NCBI GenBank assembly: GCA_018268695.1
Contig: JAFDWD010000711.1
Span: 1 to 6,097 of the forward strand
Length of the DNA stretch: 6,097 nucleotides
Direction: 5' to 3'
DNA from: Actinomycetota bacterium
GTDB lineage: Bacteria > Actinomycetota > Thermoleophilia > Solirubrobacterales > 70-9
Shown here: positions 5,705-6,097 of the stretch, in pieces
How positions within the stretch are numbered: the first letter of the stretch is position 1
Layout of the letters: the number at the start of each line of letters is the position of its first letter
Program-made: the position numbers and the translations under genes
The notes under the pieces: model-generated
What the model saw: only the letters and a program-made list of their open reading frames with translations
Databases searched by the model: none
What the model was told of the DNA's origin: nothing

Positions 5705-6097
5705 ATGAGCCAGGTCATCCTCCTTTCGCTGACGGCGTCGCTGAACCCGACCCTGGTCGCCGCCACGACGGTGATGTTGCTGCTCGACAAGCCGGTGCGA
5801 CTGATGTGCGGCTACCTGCTCGGCGCGTACCTGACGAGCATCACCCTCGGCCTCGTGATCGTCTTCTCGCTGTCGAACTCGAGCGCGGCCAACACGACCC
5901 AGAACACGATCAGCCCGGCCGTCGACATCACCCTGGGCGGCATCTTGCTGGCGGTCGCCTTCGCCCTCTGGTCGGGGCGCTGGGAGCAGCGGAAAGAGCG
6001 CAAGAGCGCCCGCGAAGCCGACAAGCCCGACAAGCCGCCGCCGCGGTGGCAGCGGGAGCTCAGCAAGGGCTTTCCCCGGACGACCTTCGCGATCGGA
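5705..6097 (+). CDS. GAP-family (SfLAP-like) multi-pass membrane protein, 3' truncated by window edge
   Basis: The first 131 residues of this gene are in the window. The N-terminus (MSQVILLSLTASLNPTLVAATTVMLL) and the following GYLLGAYLTSITLGLVIVFS segment match the GAP / sulfolipid-1-addressing-protein-like family (SfLAP), common in actinobacteria and resembling LysE-type exporters in layout. Hydrophobic segments lie at about residues 3-27, 33-56 and 72-91. A basic, Pro/Lys-rich loop follows (about 92-120, RKERKSAREADKPDKPPPRW), and the next hydrophobic stretch begins near the window end. In mycobacteria a member takes part in exporting glycolipids; the substrate here is unknown. The ATG at 5705 is the only start between the LURP-one stop (same frame) and the conserved N-terminus. 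No clear ribosome site precedes it, so translation may be coupled to the LURP-one gene. Confidence 0.85.
   Translation, partial: MSQVILLSLTASLNPTLVAATTVMLLLDKPVRLMCGYLLGAYLTSITLGLVIVFSLSNSSAANTTQNTISPAVDITLGGILLAVAFALWSGRWEQRKERKSAREADKPDKPPPRWQRELSKGFPRTTFAIG

Noticed and set aside
5812..6066. Minus-strand 84-codon frame opposite the GAP-family gene
   Set aside because: The plus-strand frame matches a known membrane protein family throughout; the minus frame has no domain or start signal.

Overview
This is a GC-rich bacterial chromosome window with dense high-GC3 coding. Its protein families (a collagen-like protein with an 'SYANVISSLCLVLVLGGGSAYA'-type N-terminus, a CSLREA/choice-of-anchor Q beta-helix protein, a LURP-one-related protein and a GAP/SfLAP-type membrane protein) suggest an actinobacterium, most likely of the Thermoleophilia/Solirubrobacterales group. 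That placement rests on family resemblance recalled from knowledge, not on a search.

Layout from left to right: (1) the 3' part of a Fic-domain protein gene on the plus strand, cut by the left edge and ending at 967; (2) a perfect 13-bp hairpin at 983-1013 between two convergent genes, probably a shared bidirectional terminator; (3) a minus-strand gene for a small secreted or membrane-anchored collagen-like protein (1023-1604); (4) a 92-bp gap; (5) a minus-strand gene for a 1096-residue secreted modular protein (1697-4987) with signal peptide, CSLREA motif, right-handed beta-helix, choice-of-anchor Q region, one Ig-like domain, three choice-of-anchor D (ASH-like) domains, a Pro/Glu linker and a C-terminal beta domain; (6) a divergent intergenic region (4988-5155) with a possible 8-codon mini-ORF and hairpin; (7) a plus-strand LURP-one-related gene (5156-5674); (8) 30 bp later, the start of a plus-strand GAP-family (SfLAP-like) multi-pass membrane protein gene that runs off the right edge.

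The two minus-strand genes lie in the same direction and both encode exported proteins with extended repetitive architectures, so they look like a small cell-surface or extracellular-matrix module. They share a marked preference for the Glu codon GAA. The LURP-one gene next door uses GAG for all 17 of its Glu codons, and the Fic gene also prefers GAG. The plus-strand LURP-one and GAP genes probably form an operon pointing away from the surface genes. I saw no mobile element, CRISPR array, tRNA or rRNA. No clearly new biological system is evident. The most unusual items are the modular secreted protein paired with the collagen-like protein, the Glu-codon split between strands, and the mini-ORF/hairpin in front of the LURP-one gene.
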